DNA from: Pseudomonadota bacterium
GTDB taxonomy: Bacteria; Pseudomonadota; Alphaproteobacteria; Rhizobiales; Xanthobacteraceae
Assembly (NCBI GenBank): GCA_023386635.1
Contig: JAEWJH010000072.1
Coordinates: 1 to 12,573 of the forward strand
Direction: 5' to 3'
DNA length: 12,573 bases
Under the pieces are notes generated by a model. The model had not been told where the DNA came from. It ran no database searches and worked only from the letters and a program-made list of their open reading frames with translations. The translations under genes and the position numbers were made by a program. How positions within the stretch are numbered: the first letter of the stretch is position 1; each line of letters opens with the position of its first letter. Below are positions 10,084 to 12,573 of the stretch, piece by piece.

Positions 10084-10107
10084 GGCGGCGCCCGTTCCGG
10101 CGCCGCC
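10084..10107 (-). terminator. GC-rich hairpin between bamA and lpxD, possible attenuator
   Basis: A perfect 9-bp inverted repeat, GGCGGCGCC (10084-10092) and GGCGCCGCC (10099-10107), encloses a 6-base loop. On the minus strand it is followed by ATGGTTTTAGG, a T-run of only four that begins four bases after the stem. It starts 26 bases beyond the bamA stop. It looks like a weak or partial terminator, or an mRNA-stabilising 3' end for bamA, rather than a full stop, because lpxD follows at once. Confidence 0.5.
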
Positions 10108-10132
10108 TGTCTGTGTCGTTCGATCGCGACGA

Positions 10133-12547
10133 TCAGAACTTGGTACCACCGCCGAAGCGGAAGATCTGCGTCCGGTCGTATTTGCCCTTGGTCAGGGCAT
10201 AGGCAACGTCGAAGCGCAGCGGGCCGAACGGCGAATCCCAGATCAGGCTGCCGCCAACCGACGACCGGATCGTGTTGGAATCGTCGAACAGGAACTGTTC
10301 GCCGGGCGATCCGATATAGCTCGTGGCGCCCTTATAGCCCCAGAGCGAACCGGCGTCGGCGAACACCGCTGCCTTGATGCCCACTTCCTTCGGCAGGAAG
10401 TACAGCGGCGTCTGCATTTCAACCGACGCACCCCAGTACATCGTGCCACCCAACGCGTCGTTGGTGGTGCCCGGCGTGATGTCGCGCGGACCGATACCGG
10501 CCGGCTCGAAGCCGCGGACCAGCGTCGGGCCAAGCTGGAACTGATCGAGCATGCGCAGATCCTTGCTGCCCCAGCCCGCCATGTGGCCGGCCTGCAGATG
10601 GATCACGCTGACCACGTCCGGGAACACTTCGTAGTAGTTGCGGATGTCGCCAGTGGTCTTGATGAAGTTAACGTCGCCGCCAACGCCCGCGAAGTCCTGC
10701 TTGCCTTCGATCAGCAAACCGCTGGTCGGGTTCTTGTTGTTGTCGAGGGTGTTGTAGGCGACCGTGTAGCCAAGCGCCGACGTCAGCGTTGCGCCACGGG
10801 CGAGGTCCGCACGCACCGGCAGCGAAGCTTCGCCGTTGTTGTAGCACGGATAAGGAGCCGGTCCGCCGCCGACAGGCACGGCGCAATCGTTGTAGAAGCT
10901 CGGCAGCGTGATGCTGCGACGGAACAGCGAGTAGCGCAGCTGCACCGAAACTTCCTCGGTCAGCGCCACGCCAAGACGCAGGTTCGTGCCCATGGTCTCG
11001 GTATTGTACGAGACATAGCTCGTCGCCAGAGTGCGCTTCGCGAACAGATCGGTGCCGAAGCCAAGGCGATAGCCGAGGAAATACGGCTCCGCGAACGACA
11101 GTTCAACGCCGCGTGAATACTGACCGTAGCTCACCGAGGCGCGGGCATATTGGCCGCGACCGAGCAGGTTGCGTTCCGCCACACCCACTTCCGCGAGGAA
11201 GCCGTCAGCCGTCGAATAGCCGCCGGAGATCGAGAACTCGCCGGTCGCCTTTTCTTCGACGTCGACATTGACGACGATGCGGTCAGGCGCCGAGCCCGGC
11301 TCGTTGGTGATCTTGACCGTCTTGAAGTAGTCGAGGTTCTTCAGGCGCCGCTCGGCGCGATCGATCAGCGCGCGGTTATAGGCGTCGCCTTCACCGATAT
11401 CGAATTCGCGGCGGATGACGTAGTCACGGGTACGGGTGTTGCCGCGGATATTGATGCGCTCGATATAAGCGCGCGTGCCCTCTTCAACGACGAACACGAC
11501 GTTGATCTTGCGCTCGGCGAAATTGCGGTCGCCGTTCGGGCGAACGGTCGCGAAGGCGTAGCCACGCTTGGCCGCCTCGATCGTCATGCCCTCGACGCTC
11601 TTCTCGATCGCTTCGGCGTTGTAGACGCTGCCGCCGCTGGCCACCAGGCGGGACCGCAGCAGGCTCGGATCCATCGAGCGCACGTTGGAGACGATATCGA
11701 CGGTGCCGAACCGATAGAGCGGCCCCTCGTCGATGCTGAAAGTGACGATAAAGCCCTTCTTTGCCGGGTCATACTGGCCAACCGCCGAGACGATGCGGAC
11801 GTCGGCATAGCCGCGCTTGAGATAGAAGCGGCGCAGCAGGTCGCGATCGGATTCGATCCGATCCGGATCATAGATGTCGGTCGTCTGCAGGAAACTGAGC
11901 CAGTTCGATTCCGACGTCTTGATCACGTCCTTCAGGCGTGAGGACGAAAAAGCCTTGTTGCCGACGAACTCGATGTCCTTGACGCCGGTCTTGTCGCCTT
12001 CGTTGATTTCGAACACGAGGTCGACGCGGTTGTTCGGCAGTTCGATGACCTTCGGCTCGACGCGCACGTCGAAGCGGCCGTTGCGGCGATAGATCTCGAT
12101 GATGCGCTGGGTGTCAGCCTGCACCGTGGCGCGCGACAGCGTACCGCGCGGCTTGGACTGCACTTCGGCGTGGAGCTGATCGTCCTTGGTCTTCTTGTTG
12201 CCCTCAAAGGCAACACGGTTGATCACCTGGTTTTCGACCACGGAAACGATGACGCGGCCGCCGGCATTGCGCACGCGCACATCCTGGAACAGGCCGGTGG
12301 CGTAGAGCGCCTTGACGCCCTCGTCGACCGAGATGGCGTCGAGCCGACCGCCGCGGAAATAGGACCGGATGGTGTCCGCCTCAACACGGCGGTTGCCTTC
12401 GACAACGATGGAAGACGCCGATTGGGCATAGGCCGGGCCGGCCGGAACGACGGCTACCGGGGCTGCCAGCAGGACGCCACACAGGACCATCGAGACAACG
12501 CTCAATGACCGCAAAAACCGCACCCTCAGTCCCATGTCGTCACGCAC
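10133..12547 (-). CDS. bamA: Outer membrane protein assembly factor BamA
   Basis: Core of the BAM complex, which folds and inserts beta-barrel proteins into the outer membrane (Omp85 family). The product is 804 residues, against about 810 in E. coli. A signal peptide (basic n-region, hydrophobic 15-38) ends at PAYA|Q, with cleavage after residue 41. Five POTRA domains follow at roughly 46-108, 109-185, 186-275, 276-356 and 357-433 (starts include VKDIEFVGNKAF and AYIERINIRGNTRT). The 16-strand barrel covers 434-804, with the conserved VRGF loop motif at 677-680 and the terminal beta-signal FRFGGGTKF ending in Phe. The GTG at 12547 has GAGGG eight bases upstream; an ATG at 12535 would shorten the n-region by four residues and is also plausible. 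A Cys pair (555, 568) sits in a predicted surface loop. Only 26 bases lie upstream, so its promoter and usual neighbour rseP are outside. Confidence 0.97.
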   Translation of the reverse strand: MRDDMGLRVRFLRSLSVVSMVLCGVLLAAPVAVVPAGPAYAQSASSIVVEGNRRVEADTIRSYFRGGRLDAISVDEGVKALYATGLFQDVRVRNAGGRVIVSVVENQVINRVAFEGNKKTKDDQLHAEVQSKPRGTLSRATVQADTQRIIEIYRRNGRFDVRVEPKVIELPNNRVDLVFEINEGDKTGVKDIEFVGNKAFSSSRLKDVIKTSESNWLSFLQTTDIYDPDRIESDRDLLRRFYLKRGYADVRIVSAVGQYDPAKKGFIVTFSIDEGPLYRFGTVDIVSNVRSMDPSLLRSRLVASGGSVYNAEAIEKSVEGMTIEAAKRGYAFATVRPNGDRNFAERKINVVFVVEEGTRAYIERINIRGNTRTRDYVIRREFDIGEGDAYNRALIDRAERRLKNLDYFKTVKITNEPGSAPDRIVVNVDVEEKATGEFSISGGYSTADGFLAEVGVAERNLLGRGQYARASVSYGQYSRGVELSFAEPYFLGYRLGFGTDLFAKRTLATSYVSYNTETMGTNLRLGVALTEEVSVQLRYSLFRRSITLPSFYNDCAVPVGGGPAPYPCYNNGEASLPVRADLARGATLTSALGYTVAYNTLDNNKNPTSGLLIEGKQDFAGVGGDVNFIKTTGDIRNYYEVFPDVVSVIHLQAGHMAGWGSKDLRMLDQFQLGPTLVRGFEPAGIGPRDITPGTTNDALGGTMYWGASVEMQTPLYFLPKEVGIKAAVFADAGSLWGYKGATSYIGSPGEQFLFDDSNTIRSSVGGSLIWDSPFGPLRFDVAYALTKGKYDRTQIFRFGGGTKF

Positions 12548-12573
12548 CTTTTTGACCCTCGCGACCCCTACCC

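Noticed and set aside
9176..11116. 646-codon plus-strand frame spanning parts of lpxD and bamA
   Set aside because: It crosses two certain genes antisense, and its His/Arg/Asp-rich composition mirrors their codons.
12470..12547. Possible lipoprotein signal in BamA (Cys23)
   Set aside because: The residues before Cys (MVL) do not fit a lipobox, which needs Gly, Ala or Ser at -1; a normal AYA|Q signal peptidase I site follows.

Overview
The window is a GC-rich housekeeping region of an alphaproteobacterium, most likely Hyphomicrobiales near the Bradyrhizobium/Rhodopseudomonas/Xanthobacteraceae branch. The evidence is the gltX-gltA pair, the bamA-lpxD-fabZ-lpxA-lpxI-lpxB order, the use of LpxI rather than LpxH, and alphaproteobacterial-looking protein sequences. 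Placement below the order is a guess. Nine protein genes fill almost the whole window. No RNA gene, mobile element, CRISPR array or gene-free stretch over 300 bases was seen.

Region by region: (1) 1-1377, minus strand, the N-terminal 459 codons of glutaminyl-tRNA synthetase (glnS), running off the left edge. (2) 1378-1555, a 178-base divergent intergenic region. (3) 1556-2989 and 3125-4432, plus strand, glutamyl-tRNA synthetase (gltX) and citrate synthase (gltA). (4) 4452-4486, a strong terminator hairpin with T-runs on both sides, placed between convergent genes. (5) 4568-12547, minus strand, transcribed right to left: bamA, lpxD, fabZ, lpxA, lpxI, lpxB and then a FabH-like ketoacyl-ACP synthase III.

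The minus-strand block makes and assembles the outer membrane. BamA inserts beta-barrel proteins. LpxA, LpxD, LpxI and LpxB carry out four steps of lipid A synthesis, and FabZ supplies the dehydration step of fatty acid elongation, which competes with LpxA and LpxD for 3-hydroxyacyl-ACP. Most junctions in the lpx run are 4-base stop/start overlaps, as expected for translational coupling. A GC-rich hairpin separates bamA from lpxD.

The oddest gene is the last in the block. The FabH-like protein has complete Cys-His-Asn catalytic residues, but its sequence looks like the Bacteroidota type of FabH, and it sits apart from the plsX-fabH context usual in proteobacteria. It is the best candidate for horizontal acquisition. 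The window otherwise looks like ordinary core genome, and I see no convincing new multi-gene system.
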